Positions 44,198-54,200 of a stretch of DNA of 64,000 nucleotides are shown here, one piece after another. Origin of the DNA: JAJDFU01 sp964641965 (GTDB lineage Bacteria > Bacteroidota > Bacteroidia > Chitinophagales > Saprospiraceae); NCBI GenBank assembly GCA_964641965.1, contig CAZXLD010000003.1:144940-208939 (forward strand). The letters run 5' to 3'. Made by a program: the position numbers and the translations under genes. Below the pieces are notes generated by a model. It did no database searches, was not told where the DNA came from, and saw nothing but the letters and a program-made list of their open reading frames with translations. Every line of letters starts with the position of its first letter. Position 1 is the first letter of the stretch.

Positions 44198-44644
44198 TTA
44201 GGAAAGTAATTTTTTGACAGCAGTGGAAATATCTTTTCCTTCAGCCTTGCCGGCCAGTTTTTTACTTGCTAGCCCCATTACCTTACCCATATCTTTCATA
44301 CTCGTAGCCCCAACTTCCTCAATGAGTTGCTTCACTTCACTTTCCAGTTCTTCCGGGCTCAATTGGGCAGGTAAATACCGCTGAATGACCTCGATTTCCT
44401 CGCGTTCAACACTAGCTAGGTCTTCTCGTCCTTCTTTCTCGTAAATGTCTAGCGAATCCCGCCGTTGTTTGACCAGTTTTTGAAGCAACTTAATCTCCGA
44501 TTCAGAGGTAAGGTCTGCTCCTGAACCATCCGTTTTTTGAAGCAGGATCGCCTGCCGGATAGCACGAATACCACGCATGGCGGCTTTGTCTTTGGCTTTC
44601 ATTGCCGTTTTGAGGTCTTGGCTTACGCGTTCTTCCAGACTCAT
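44198..44644 (-). CDS. GatB/YqeY-domain protein
   Basis: A 148-residue YqeY-family protein with the helical tail domain also found at the end of GatB. Recognisable are the N-terminal EERVSQDLKTAMKAKDKAA block and the C-terminal MGKVMGLASKKLAGKAEGK block. A role in tRNA-dependent amidation or tRNA binding is inferred from the GatB homology; stand-alone YqeY function is unproven. It lies downstream of rsmA on the same strand. Confidence 0.93.
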   Translation of the reverse strand: MSLEERVSQDLKTAMKAKDKAAMRGIRAIRQAILLQKTDGSGADLTSESEIKLLQKLVKQRRDSLDIYEKEGREDLASVEREEIEVIQRYLPAQLSPEELESEVKQLIEEVGATSMKDMGKVMGLASKKLAGKAEGKDISTAVKKLLS

Positions 44645-44682
44645 AGTGGACCGATTTAAGATTCCGTTTCAATTTTGCTGCA

Positions 44683-44690
44683 CAAAAATA
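44683..44690 (-). promoter_or_regulatory. Possible promoter -7 element for the YqeY-family gene
   Basis: On the minus strand TATTTTTG matches TAnnTTTG and would start transcription about 32 bases before the ATG. No spaced -33 element is apparent. Confidence 0.35.
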
Positions 44691-44729
44691 AGAATACAGG
44701 CTGTATCGATGCGTATGCTGATGTTACAT

Positions 44730-45506
44730 CTAGCGATACTGGTGGATCAATTCTGCTATTTCCACAAATTGTGAAATGCTGATCTGTTCCGGTCGTTTGG
44801 AGAAAAGATCGGCCGAAAGTACTTTCTTATCCTGAACCAATGGTTTCAGTGTATTGCGAAGCATTTTCCGCCGTTGATTAAAAGCGCTTTTGACCGTGGT
44901 GCGGAAGGTCTTAAATAACGGATCGGGTACTTTCGGTTTATCCAGTCGCTCCAAGCGGATAACGGCTGATTGCACTTTGGGCGGGGGACTAAAGTTCTTT
45001 CGATCTACCCCAAACAGCAGCTTTCCCTTGTAAAAGGCCTGCGTTAATACGCTGATGACACCATAGGCTTTAGATCCGGGTTCACTAACGATCCGGTCGG
45101 CCATCTCTCGCTGAAACATGCCAACCATCTCCGGTATCAGCAGCCGGTTATCCAACATTTTGAAAAGGATCTGAGAGGAAATGTTGTAGGGGAAGTTTCC
45201 AATGAGACCGAACTCTTTTCCCTGGAAGGCTTCTTGCAGATTAGTACGCAGAAAATTGCCTTTCAGGATTTGACCGGCAAGTTCTGGAAAGTGATGGTCC
45301 AAATAGTCCACCATATCCTGGTCTGCCTCCACTAAAAGCAGTTCACCAGGAAGATCCATCAAATTTCGGGTGAGCATACCCTTGCCCGGCCCCACCTCCA
45401 ATACCCGCTCCGGTACCTGGTGGAAGGATTGAGCAATGCGCTGAGCAATGGCAGGTTGATTCAAAAAGTGTTGGCCGTATGATTTTTTGGCACGGGGAGC
45501 AGACAT
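44730..45506 (-). CDS. rsmA: 16S rRNA dimethyladenosine transferase
   Basis: A 258-residue KsgA/RsmA enzyme that dimethylates A1518 and A1519 of 16S rRNA, a late 30S maturation checkpoint. The N-terminal KKSYGQHFLNQPAIA, SAM motif VLEVGPGKGMLTRN (36-49), catalytic GNFPYNISSQILF and the C-terminal FSPPPKVQSAV block are all present. It is divergent from pdxA, its usual neighbour in many genomes. Confidence 0.97.
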   Translation of the reverse strand: MSAPRAKKSYGQHFLNQPAIAQRIAQSFHQVPERVLEVGPGKGMLTRNLMDLPGELLLVEADQDMVDYLDHHFPELAGQILKGNFLRTNLQEAFQGKEFGLIGNFPYNISSQILFKMLDNRLLIPEMVGMFQREMADRIVSEPGSKAYGVISVLTQAFYKGKLLFGVDRKNFSPPPKVQSAVIRLERLDKPKVPDPLFKTFRTTVKSAFNQRRKMLRNTLKPLVQDKKVLSADLFSKRPEQISISQFVEIAELIHQYR

Positions 45507-45543
45507 GGTCCTGTTGTTAGGGATACCTTGTCGGAGGGATCAG

Positions 45544-45551
45544 TATCTTTG
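45544..45551 (+). promoter_or_regulatory. Promoter -7 element for pdxA
   Basis: TATCTTTG is a perfect TAnnTTTG element in the rsmA-pdxA divergent gap. Transcription would start near 45558, about 40 bases before the pdxA ATG at 45600. A -33 TTG is not well spaced. This position also argues against the longer open frame starting at 45528. Confidence 0.5.
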
Positions 45552-45599
45552 AGTTTGAACCTTTTTCAACAAGGTAAAGGAATAGGAGCAAGAAGAAAA

Positions 45600-46685
45600 A
45601 TGAATGTGATTATGAATAAGCCCAAAATTGGGATCACGGTTGGAGACATCAATGGAATTGGCTTGGAGGTGATCCTGAAAACGTTGCGTTATTCGAAAGT
45701 CTTAGACCAATGCGTCCCGATCATTTTTGGATCTTCTAAAGTGGTATCGTATCACAAAAATATAGTGGACAACGAGTTCAGGTATCATGTGGTCCGAGGC
45801 ACCGAGCCCTTTAAAGAGGAAGAAGTCAATGTGGTCAATTGCTGGCAAGATAACGTGAATATCACGCTAGGCAAGATCTCGGAAGCCGGTGGTGTTTTCG
45901 CCCATAAATCGTTGGAGTTTGCCATCAATGAGTTGAAAGCCAGTCGAGTAGATGCTTTGGTAACGGCACCGATTAATAAGGAAGCTATGCAGATGGCCAA
46001 TTTCGGATATCCAGGACACACAGAATTCCTCACGCATCAGTTGGAGGTGGAGGAAAGTCTGATGTTTATGGTAAGCGAGGAGCTGAAAGTAGCTTTAGTG
46101 ACCAACCATATCCCGGTATCAGAAATTGCCAACCGGATTACACCCGAATTAATACGCCAGAAATTGGACCTCCTGTATCAATCATTGATTGAGGACTTTG
46201 CTATCGAGAAACCCTCCATAGCCGTGCTTGGATTGAATCCGCATGCGGGCGATGGAGGTGTTATTGGCCAGGAAGACCAGGAAATCATAAAACCGATCGT
46301 AGATGAATATCGGGAAGGTGGTAAGCTGGTTATGGGACCCTTTCCTGCAGATGGGTTCTTTGGATCCGGAAAATACAACCGCTTCGATGCAATCCTGGCC
46401 ATGTACCACGACCAGGGACTCATTCCTTTCAAAGCACTCTCGTTTGGCAGCGGAAGTAACTTTACGGCTGGCCTACCCGTAATCCGTACTTCACCTGACC
46501 ATGGTACAGCTTTTGATATCGCCGGGAAGAACCAGGCAGATCATCAAAGCTTTTTAAAATCCCTTTTCCTGGCCATAGACCTGACCCGTAACCGTGCTGA
46601 ATACCATGAAATGAGGCGTTTTGCCTTGGTCAAGAACAACACTCTTGATCAAGGAGAGGACGAAATTCTGGAAGAGGAAGACTGA
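45600..46685 (+). CDS. pdxA: 4-hydroxythreonine-4-phosphate dehydrogenase
   Basis: A 361-residue PdxA, which oxidises 4-phosphohydroxy-L-threonine in DXP-dependent pyridoxal phosphate synthesis. Conserved blocks include KIGITVGDINGIGLEV, TAPINKEAM, YPGHTEFL, MYHDQGLIPFK and SPDHGTAFDIAG, which carry the metal and phosphate ligands. ATG 45600 (MNVIMNKPK) or ATG 45612 (MNKPK) are both acceptable starts. It is transcribed divergently from rsmA. Confidence 0.96.
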   Translation: MNVIMNKPKIGITVGDINGIGLEVILKTLRYSKVLDQCVPIIFGSSKVVSYHKNIVDNEFRYHVVRGTEPFKEEEVNVVNCWQDNVNITLGKISEAGGVFAHKSLEFAINELKASRVDALVTAPINKEAMQMANFGYPGHTEFLTHQLEVEESLMFMVSEELKVALVTNHIPVSEIANRITPELIRQKLDLLYQSLIEDFAIEKPSIAVLGLNPHAGDGGVIGQEDQEIIKPIVDEYREGGKLVMGPFPADGFFGSGKYNRFDAILAMYHDQGLIPFKALSFGSGSNFTAGLPVIRTSPDHGTAFDIAGKNQADHQSFLKSLFLAIDLTRNRAEYHEMRRFALVKNNTLDQGEDEILEEED

Positions 46686-46823
46686 ATTTTGGATGCCGGT
46701 ACAGGTGGAGCCTGTTATGAAGGTTGTGTGTAGAATTTTAGTTTACAGGGGAATCCTTTTTTCTATTTGTTGGTTATTGTCAGTGTTTTGTCGAAAAAGA
46801 AATGTCACATAGGGGTAAAGGCC

Positions 46824-46831
46824 TAGGTTTG
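46824..46831 (+). promoter_or_regulatory. Possible promoter -7 element for the TonB receptor gene
   Basis: TAGGTTTG matches TAnnTTTG and would place transcription start near 46838, about 28 bases before the ATG. No -33 element is visible at proper spacing. Confidence 0.35.
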
Positions 46832-46865
46832 ACATAGAATTCACACGATATCAAAACACCCGACA

Positions 46866-49319
46866 ATGAAAAAAGCATCTACCCTATGGGTGGTGACTGC
46901 CCTATTAGTCCTTCCTTTTATAGGTTTTTCTCAAGCTTCAATCACGGGAACTTTTTTAGACAGCGCGGATGAGCCCATGGTATATGCCAATGTGATCGTA
47001 AAGTCTGCTGCGGACTCCAGTTTGATAAAATTGGAGTATACCAGTGAGTCTGGTCAATTTAAGATAACCGACCTTCAAGCAGGCCAATATTTCATTGATG
47101 TATCCTTTGTAGGACATAGTCCATATCGCTCTGAGTTGCTGACCCTCCGGGACGGAGAAGAGCGGGCGCTGGGGACCATTACCATGGAATCTGCTGCCAA
47201 TGAGTTGGAAGCAGTTGAGGTAGTTGCGCAAAAACCGCTGCTCGAAATTCAGCCGGATAAAATGGTGGTCAATGTAGAGAACACCATCAACGCTACGGGA
47301 AATACAGCCCTGGAGTTGTTGCGCAAATCACCGGGAGTGGTCGTAGATAACAACAACAATGTCAATCTGCTTGGCCGGAGCGGTGTCCGGATCTTCATTG
47401 ATGGGAAGCCTTCGCCCTTGCGAGGAGATGATTTGGCCAACTACCTTCAAAGCTTGCAAAGTACGGATATCGAAGCTATCGAAATTATTACCAGCCCTTC
47501 TGCTAGGTACGAAGCAGAAGGAAATGCCGGCATAATTAATATCCGGCTCAAAAAAGATAAAAGCCTTGGAGCAAACGGGAACCTGACAACCGGGTTTTCA
47601 ATCGGAGAAGAGCCTAGGTACAATATCTCCGGCAATGGGAATTACCGGAATAAAAAATTCAACCTCTTTGGAAGCTATGGCTATAGCGATGGGCGAAACC
47701 CGCAGCCATTCAACTTATATAGGGAGCAAAACGGATTATTCTTTGATCAGCGAAGTACGCAGTACTGGGATTGGAAGACCCATAATTACAAAGCTGGGTT
47801 GGACTACTTTGTAAATAGGAAGAATACGCTGGGCTTCATGATTACTGGAAATGTAGCTGAGAATGAGTCCGGAAGCACCTCCAGAACGGATATTGGCACT
47901 GTAGGCTCTAATCAAGTCGACAGCCTGCTACTCGCAGAGACCATTAGCTTTCCCAACAGAAATAACGCCAACTTTAACCTGAATTACCGCTTTGATAACG
48001 CCAAAGGACAGTCTGTGAATATTGATTTGGACTATGGCTTTTTTCAAAATGAGAACTTGCAAAACCTCTTTAATGCATACGAAGATCCGAACGAAGAAAT
48101 ACTTTCTGAAAGCTTCACCCGGATCAATTCCCCCACGGACATTGATATATACACAGTAAAGCTGGATTATGAGCGACCTCTCGGAGAAAAAGGAAAACTC
48201 GGCCTCGGAGCCAAATTCGCACAAGTAAATACCGATAACACATTCGAATTCTATGATATTCGACAGGAGGCGGGGGTTGAGATACCGGAATTGGACTCTT
48301 CGCGCAGTAATGCCTTTTTGTATAAGGAAAATGTAAATGCCCTTTATGCGACTTACAACCATTCCTTTGAAAAGTTCAGTTTCATGCTGGGGCTTCGGAC
48401 GGAGAATACCAACTCTACCGGTGACCTTACCACTTATACGGGAGATGGAGATTCTAAGGTAACGAGGACGTATTGGGATGTTTTCCCTTCCGTTAGCCTG
48501 ACCTATTCTCCGGCTCAAAAGCATAGTTTTCAACTGGCTTACAGCCGCAGAATCAATCGACCAAATTACCAGGATCTGAATCCATTTGAGTTTAAACTGG
48601 ATGAACTGACCTTTCAGAAAGGGAATCCCTTTTTGAATCCGGAGTACGCTAGTAATGTACAGTTGACCCACACGTTCAACTATCGACTGAATACCACCTT
48701 TAGTTTCAGCTATACCAAAGACCGGATCACACGATTAACGGATACAACTGGTGTAACCGGGTCATTCATCACCTGGCTAAACCTGGCTAAGCAATACAAT
48801 TACAGCCTAAGCGTAAGTGCACCAGTTACCATAACGGAGTGGTGGAGCCTGTATGGTAGCGTTACCGGCTATTACACACAGAATCGAGGGGCTTTCGATG
48901 AAGAATTGTCGGCACTGGTAGTTGATGTAGATGTTTTATCTGCCAACCTGTATGCGCAGATGAGTTTCCAATTACCCAAGAACTTCACGCTGGAACTTTC
49001 CGGCTGGTACAATAGCCCGTCTCTTTGGGAGGGGACTTTCGAGATGCGGTCTATGGGAAGCGTAGATTTTGGGGCGCAATGGAAATTCTGGGAAGGCCGA
49101 GCCAATCTGAAAGCCTCCGTGTCCGACATTTTCAAAACCACCAATTGGTACGGCGTAAGCGACACCAACACTCTGTTCATGATTGCCAACGGCGGTTGGG
49201 ACAGCAGGCGCTTCCAACTCAACTTAAGCATATTGTTGGGGAACAAACAGGTTAAGTCCTCTAGAAAACGAAAAACAGGCCTGGAGGATGAGCAAAACCG
49301 CGTGAAAAGTGGTGGCTGA
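46866..49319 (+). CDS. TonB-dependent-receptor-like outer-membrane protein
   Basis: An 817-residue outer-membrane protein with signal peptide (about 1-22) and an N-terminal carboxypeptidase-regulatory beta-sandwich (ITGTFLDSADEPMVYANVIV, about 25-105). A plug-like domain (about 120-235) and a large barrel of the outer-membrane beta-barrel family 3 type follow. The plug has the characteristic LLRKSPGVVVDNNNNVNLLG and RSGVRIFIDGKP blocks. Substrate is unknown and no SusD partner is adjacent, so this is not a glycan-utilisation SusCD pair. The final residues are Lys/Arg-rich, after the last barrel strand. A terminator follows. Confidence 0.92.
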   Translation: MKKASTLWVVTALLVLPFIGFSQASITGTFLDSADEPMVYANVIVKSAADSSLIKLEYTSESGQFKITDLQAGQYFIDVSFVGHSPYRSELLTLRDGEERALGTITMESAANELEAVEVVAQKPLLEIQPDKMVVNVENTINATGNTALELLRKSPGVVVDNNNNVNLLGRSGVRIFIDGKPSPLRGDDLANYLQSLQSTDIEAIEIITSPSARYEAEGNAGIINIRLKKDKSLGANGNLTTGFSIGEEPRYNISGNGNYRNKKFNLFGSYGYSDGRNPQPFNLYREQNGLFFDQRSTQYWDWKTHNYKAGLDYFVNRKNTLGFMITGNVAENESGSTSRTDIGTVGSNQVDSLLLAETISFPNRNNANFNLNYRFDNAKGQSVNIDLDYGFFQNENLQNLFNAYEDPNEEILSESFTRINSPTDIDIYTVKLDYERPLGEKGKLGLGAKFAQVNTDNTFEFYDIRQEAGVEIPELDSSRSNAFLYKENVNALYATYNHSFEKFSFMLGLRTENTNSTGDLTTYTGDGDSKVTRTYWDVFPSVSLTYSPAQKHSFQLAYSRRINRPNYQDLNPFEFKLDELTFQKGNPFLNPEYASNVQLTHTFNYRLNTTFSFSYTKDRITRLTDTTGVTGSFITWLNLAKQYNYSLSVSAPVTITEWWSLYGSVTGYYTQNRGAFDEELSALVVDVDVLSANLYAQMSFQLPKNFTLELSGWYNSPSLWEGTFEMRSMGSVDFGAQWKFWEGRANLKASVSDIFKTTNWYGVSDTNTLFMIANGGWDSRRFQLNLSILLGNKQVKSSRKRKTGLEDEQNRVKSGG

Positions 49320-49355
49320 CCCTGGTTGAAAGATTTATGAAATGTGTGACTTTAG

Positions 49356-49391
49356 GAGGGGCTGTCCGTTTGGGCAGACCCTCTTTTGTTT
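49356..49391 (+). terminator. Intrinsic terminator after the TonB receptor gene
   Basis: GAGGG-G-CTGTCC pairs with GGGCAG-A-CCCTC (11 pairs with one G-A mismatch and one wobble, 4-base loop), followed by TTTTGTTT. It lies 37 bases after the stop codon. Confidence 0.8.
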
Positions 49392-49669
49392 CAAAGGGGA
49401 CATCTGCCAGATTGGAAGAAAGAGCTACTATTCATACCCTTTGGTATTTATCCGCACCAAAAGGCGATTGACTTTAACGGTGTTAGGTTTATAATTTGGA
49501 TAACCAACTAAATATTTCAGGCACTCCTACCAAATTAGGTGCATGGAAAAGTCAACTTGTACCTTACCGTGTTGCCACTGATTTTATGGATTCCCAGAGA
49601 TGATCATGGTCCAATCCATTTTGGGATGAGCCCCATCCCGATCTTGTGCCATTTTGAATGGGAACGAAA
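49392..49669. other. Intergenic stretch without a recognised feature
   Basis: Between the terminator and the convergent TAXI-type gene there are 278 bases with no open frame, RNA gene or strong hairpin that I can support. It may be the remains of a lost gene or the 3' region of the minus-strand gene. Confidence 0.4.
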
Positions 49670-50854
49670 TTATTTCGCAGTGATTTCAGAATAAATCAAT
49701 CGCGCAAGCATATCAAAATCTTGCTTTTCTAATCGTTCGGCTGTTAGTTTTTCGAGTGCCGTATTGAACAGCTCCTCCAGCTTTTCATTCTTATTTGGAC
49801 CATTTTTGATCACTGCAAATTCACGGAGATAGATATCCAGCTGTTCTTTGCTTCGTTTGTGAAGCCATAGTCGGACAGACTGTACGATACCACTAATTCC
49901 TGCAATTAACGCAAATCCCAAGGCGATCACCTCCGCATATTTTTCCCAGAAAGTGGGTTCATCCCGACGAAAATAAGCCTCCACACCAGGATGAACAGGA
50001 TAGGGTACTGAGGAGGGATCAAAGGATTCGTTGAGGTGTTGGTAGATTGGATTTTGGGAAGCCATGTAGGGTTTGGCATTGAAAAGGGAACGAGCAAATG
50101 CATAAGTAATAGCTTCATCGACCTGCTTGGAGGTAAGCAACAATACGTTGGCGGAAAGGGTGGTCAGAAATCGATTTTGATCCATAGAAGGGGTTGGCGG
50201 TAAATCATATGGCTCCAATTGACCTAAACGGAGTGCAAAAGAGTTTCTGCCCATTTCTCCTAAATAAAACGGCTTCCACCCCTTTTGGGCAAGCAGCTCC
50301 GCTTGATCGCTGTTGGTGTCGCCCCACCAGAACAAAATATCTGCTTGAGCAGAATCTGAGGTCAATTCGATCTGGTCCATCAAACCGGCGAATTCCATAT
50401 ACCGGACAAAAGAAGCATATTTTTCCCCACCTTCCACGCCAGCAAAGATTTTCCGTTTTTGAATAAGTTGGCCAAACTTCAGTCCTTCCTGGATTGTAGG
50501 GTTGTACATGACATAGATTACTCTTCTAAATAAAGGTGCAACCGTTTCGAGTGCATACACATCCTGGCGTAAGGCAGACTCCAGGTCGGTCTGATCCATG
50601 ATCAGGGAAAAGTCGGAATCACCTACAGCCACGCTGCGAGCAGCTTCGATAGAATTGGGCATTGGAATTAGGTCGACCGTCAATCCCTGGTGTTTGAGCA
50701 GGTCTGCCAGCATGGTGGCAGTGGCTTGGTAATTCTGGTCATTTACACTGTAGGCTATACGCAGCGGCTCATCATTTTCTGCTGAGCAACCGGCACCATA
50801 AAAGAGGGCACACAGAGCGTAAGAAATCAGGGAAAGGAATCTATTTGCAGGCAT
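49670..50854 (-). CDS. TAXI-type solute-binding protein with C-terminal membrane anchor
   Basis: A 394-residue protein. The N-terminal signal ends near GAGC (Cys23), a weak lipobox. Residues 28-300 resemble the TAXI-type TRAP solute-binding fold (LRIAYSVNDQNYQATATMLADLL at the start). A transmembrane helix follows at about 308-330, then a charged cytoplasmic-type helical tail of 60 residues. No TRAP permease gene is adjacent, so transport is unproven; a ligand-sensing receptor is an alternative. The C-terminal tail has no catalytic motif. Confidence 0.75.
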   Translation of the reverse strand: MPANRFLSLISYALCALFYGAGCSAENDEPLRIAYSVNDQNYQATATMLADLLKHQGLTVDLIPMPNSIEAARSVAVGDSDFSLIMDQTDLESALRQDVYALETVAPLFRRVIYVMYNPTIQEGLKFGQLIQKRKIFAGVEGGEKYASFVRYMEFAGLMDQIELTSDSAQADILFWWGDTNSDQAELLAQKGWKPFYLGEMGRNSFALRLGQLEPYDLPPTPSMDQNRFLTTLSANVLLLTSKQVDEAITYAFARSLFNAKPYMASQNPIYQHLNESFDPSSVPYPVHPGVEAYFRRDEPTFWEKYAEVIALGFALIAGISGIVQSVRLWLHKRSKEQLDIYLREFAVIKNGPNKNEKLEELFNTALEKLTAERLEKQDFDMLARLIYSEITAK

Positions 50855-51036
50855 TGCTTCTCAGGTTGAATCTATCCCGGCAAACTTGGAAGGCTGCATC
50901 GGATCAAGAACCAAGTTAATAAGGCCATCTAGTATTTTTTGAAAATAAAGTTTTGTAAATAAATTGTTAATTATTTGTATATTTTCTTTATTCCTATTTA
51001 AGAGGAATGTTATAAAAATCAATAAATCGATGGAGG

Positions 51037-51255
51037 ATGAAGGTATTGGAAGTACTTCTCTTGGTCTTGTTGATAAGTGTACTTTCATCTTGCCCGGCCA
51101 AGACCACCTGCTTTTCTTGCTTTACGGAGGTCTTCCAAAAAAAGACAGGAGCAGATTTTCATTTCACAGAGTACTATTGTGGAGATCCTGAAGAAGTGGA
51201 GGCTTCGCATACCTATGAGGATGAGGAAAACCTGGTTTTCACTTCCTGTTATTGA
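51037..51255 (+). CDS. Small cysteine-rich putative lipoprotein
   Basis: A 72-residue protein with a hydrophobic N-terminus (about 4-18) ending in LSSC (Cys19), so probably a lipoprotein. The short mature part has four further Cys (CFSC, YYCGD and a terminal SCY) and is acidic. I recognise no family. It stands alone between two minus-strand genes, after an AT-rich upstream region (about 50940-51010) that could hold a promoter. Coding status rests on the clean signal peptide and length only. Confidence 0.55.
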   Translation: MKVLEVLLLVLLISVLSSCPAKTTCFSCFTEVFQKKTGADFHFTEYYCGDPEEVEASHTYEDEENLVFTSCY

Positions 51256-51277
51256 GTAGGAAGGCGTATCGTAACCA

Positions 51278-54200
51278 CTAGGTTTGGGGCACCTCCACGG
51301 TTTGCTCGGCTAGCGCCTCCAGCACCAGACCTGCTTCTTTGAGGCTTTTCACCTGGTCCTTTACCAAAATGAAATGCTTGTTAGATTTTTTGAAGTCCAA
51401 GCCTTGTAGGGTGCCTTCAGTGGCTACATACTGCATAATGCGGTGGAAAAGCGGGCTTTCATAAAACGGACTTTGCGGATTCTCCACGAAATAGCAACGC
51501 AATTTGTTGCTTTTCAGAATCACGCGTTCGAATCCCAGGCGGCGACAATTCCAACGGAGCCGCAGTCCGTCGAATAGAGCATAGACCGGTCTAGGTACCC
51601 GGCCGAACCGATCCCGAAGCATTTGCTCGAAGGCTTCCAGTTTCTCAGTAGTTTCTATGTCATCCAATTCCGTGTATAGGCTTAGTCGTTCTTGTATATT
51701 TTTTACATACTCATCCGGAATGAGCATTTCTACATCGGTATCCACCTGCACATCTTGAACCCAGTCGTGTTTATTTGCCAATTCTTCAGCAAACAAGTCC
51801 TTGTAATCGGTTTCTTTCAGTTCTTGCATAGCTTCGTTCAAGATCTTCTGATAGGTTTCGTAGCCGATATCTGTGATAAAACCGCTCTGCTCTGCCCCGA
51901 GTAAATTGCCAGCACCTCGGATATCTAGATCCCGCATAGCAATATTAAAGCCGCTTCCAAGGTCACTGAATTCTTCTAATGCTTTCAATCGCTTGCGAGC
52001 TTCTGAAGTCAATGTGCTAAGCGGAGGACTGAATAAATAGCAAAAGGCTTTTTTATTACTTCGGCCCACCCGACCCCGCAATTGGTGCAGATCACTCATG
52101 CCAAATTGGTGGGCATTATTAATGATCATGGTGTTGGCATTCGGAATATCCAAGCCGGTTTCAATGATATTGGTGCATACCAATACATCGTATTCCTTGT
52201 TGATAAATGCCAAAAGCACATGTTCCAGCTCTTTTGGATCCATCTGCCCATGTGCCATAGCAATATCTACATCGGGGCATAACCTTCGGATCATGGTAGT
52301 TACGTCCGGCAAACTCTTTACCCGATTGTGCACGAAGAACACCTGTCCGCCCCGCTGTACTTCATAATAGATGGCATCCTGGATTACTTCCTCACTAAAG
52401 ATCCGGTTTTCGGTATGGATAGGTTGCCGGTTTGGCGGCGGGGTTCGAATGATGCTCAGATCCCGGGCTGCCATGAGGCTGAATTGAAGCGTCCTGGGAA
52501 TGGGCGTGGCGGTAAGGGTAAGGGTATCTACATTTACTTTGAGGTTGCGAAGTTTTTCCTTGGCGGCTACGCCAAATTTTTGCTCCTCGTCGATGATAAG
52601 AAGACCCAGATCTTTAAAGCCAATTTTTTTATTCAGCAGGCCATGTGTACCAATGATAATATCAATCTCACCTGCCTTGAGCTGCTTGAAAATTTCATTT
52701 CGTTCCGCAGTAGTCCGAAAACGATTGACGAAATCGACTGTCACCCCAAACTCCTGAAGCCGATCACCAAATGTTTTGTAATGTTGAAGGGCTAGAATGG
52801 TTGTTGGGACCAGGATAGCTACTTGTTTGCCCGCCACCACGGCCTTGAAGGCACCTCGAATCGCAATTTCCGTCTTTCCAAATCCGACATCTCCACAGAT
52901 CAGCCGGTCCATGGGAAACTCTTTCTGCATGTCCTCCTTTACATCCTGAGTGGCGGTTAATTGGTCTGGAGTATCTTCATACACGAAGGAAGCTTCCAAT
53001 TCATTTTGCAGATATCCATCCTTTGGAAAGCCAAATCCTTTGCTGGCTTTTCGTTCTGCATACAATTTGATGAGCTCCGCTGCAATATCTTTTACTTTCT
53101 TTTTTGTTTTTCGTTTCAGGTTTTTCCAGGTATCCGAGCCTAGCTTATCGATTCTTGGCTTGGTACCTTCCTTACCGGTGAATTTGGAGATCTTATGCAG
53201 GGAATTGATGCTTACATACAGCAGGTCGTTGTTTCGGTAAATCAATCGCACACTCTCCTGCACCTGCCCATTTACTTCCAGCTTTTCAAGGCCTGAGAAT
53301 TTCCCAATGCCGTGGTCAATATGGGTTACGTAATCCCCGGGACGAAGTTCCCTTAGCATTTTAAGGCTCATCGCCTGATCCTTGGTAAACCCGCGCCTCA
53401 ATTTGTAGGAGTGGAAACGCTGAAAGATCTGATGATCGGTATAACATGCAACTTTAAGGTCCAGATCAATGAACCCCTGATGTATGGCCTTGGTGATTGG
53501 GTGGAATTCGACTTTGGCGTTCAGGTCTTCAAAAATTGAATAGAATCGCTCAAGCTGTTTATTGCTGTCGGTAAATAGATAGTTGGTAATCCCCTGCTGT
53601 TCATTTTCCTGGAGGTTCTCGATGAGCAGGTTGAAGTTCTTATTGAAACTGGGCTGAGGTCGTGAAGCAAAGGTTACTTTCTGATTAAACGGAATGGGTT
53701 GGGCTTTTTCGCTCAGGCAAATGATCGGTTGAGTCTCCAGATCATCTACTACTTCATGAGGTCGGATAAAAGCACGGTCTTCAAAAATTTCTTTAAGTTC
53801 TTCCGTTTCTAAAAGCGAAATCGTTTTCGCAAAATCTTCAGCTTTTTCAAAGCATTGCTGGAGTTTATCGATCACGACTTGAAAATCCCGGATCCAAACG
53901 CAGGTATCTTCGGGCATGACTCGGAAAATGGAGACCTTTTGGCTTTGTGAAAACCGAGTATTTAGGTTAGGAACAATGCGAACCCGTTCTATTTTCCGGA
54001 CCGATAATTGGGTAGTGGGATTGAAGGTGCGAATACTTTCAACTTCGTCATCGAAAAGTTCGATCCGGTATGGATAATCATTGCCATAGGAGAAAATATC
54101 CACTATTCCCCCCCGAATACTAAATTGACCGGGTTCATAAACAAAATCTTCGTGAAAGAAACCATATTCCACCAGAACCTCGAGCAATGTATCCACATCC

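Noticed and set aside
47928..48671. Minus-strand frame of 247 residues inside the TonB receptor gene
   Set aside because: The receptor frame has clear domains over the same bases; the antisense translation has none.
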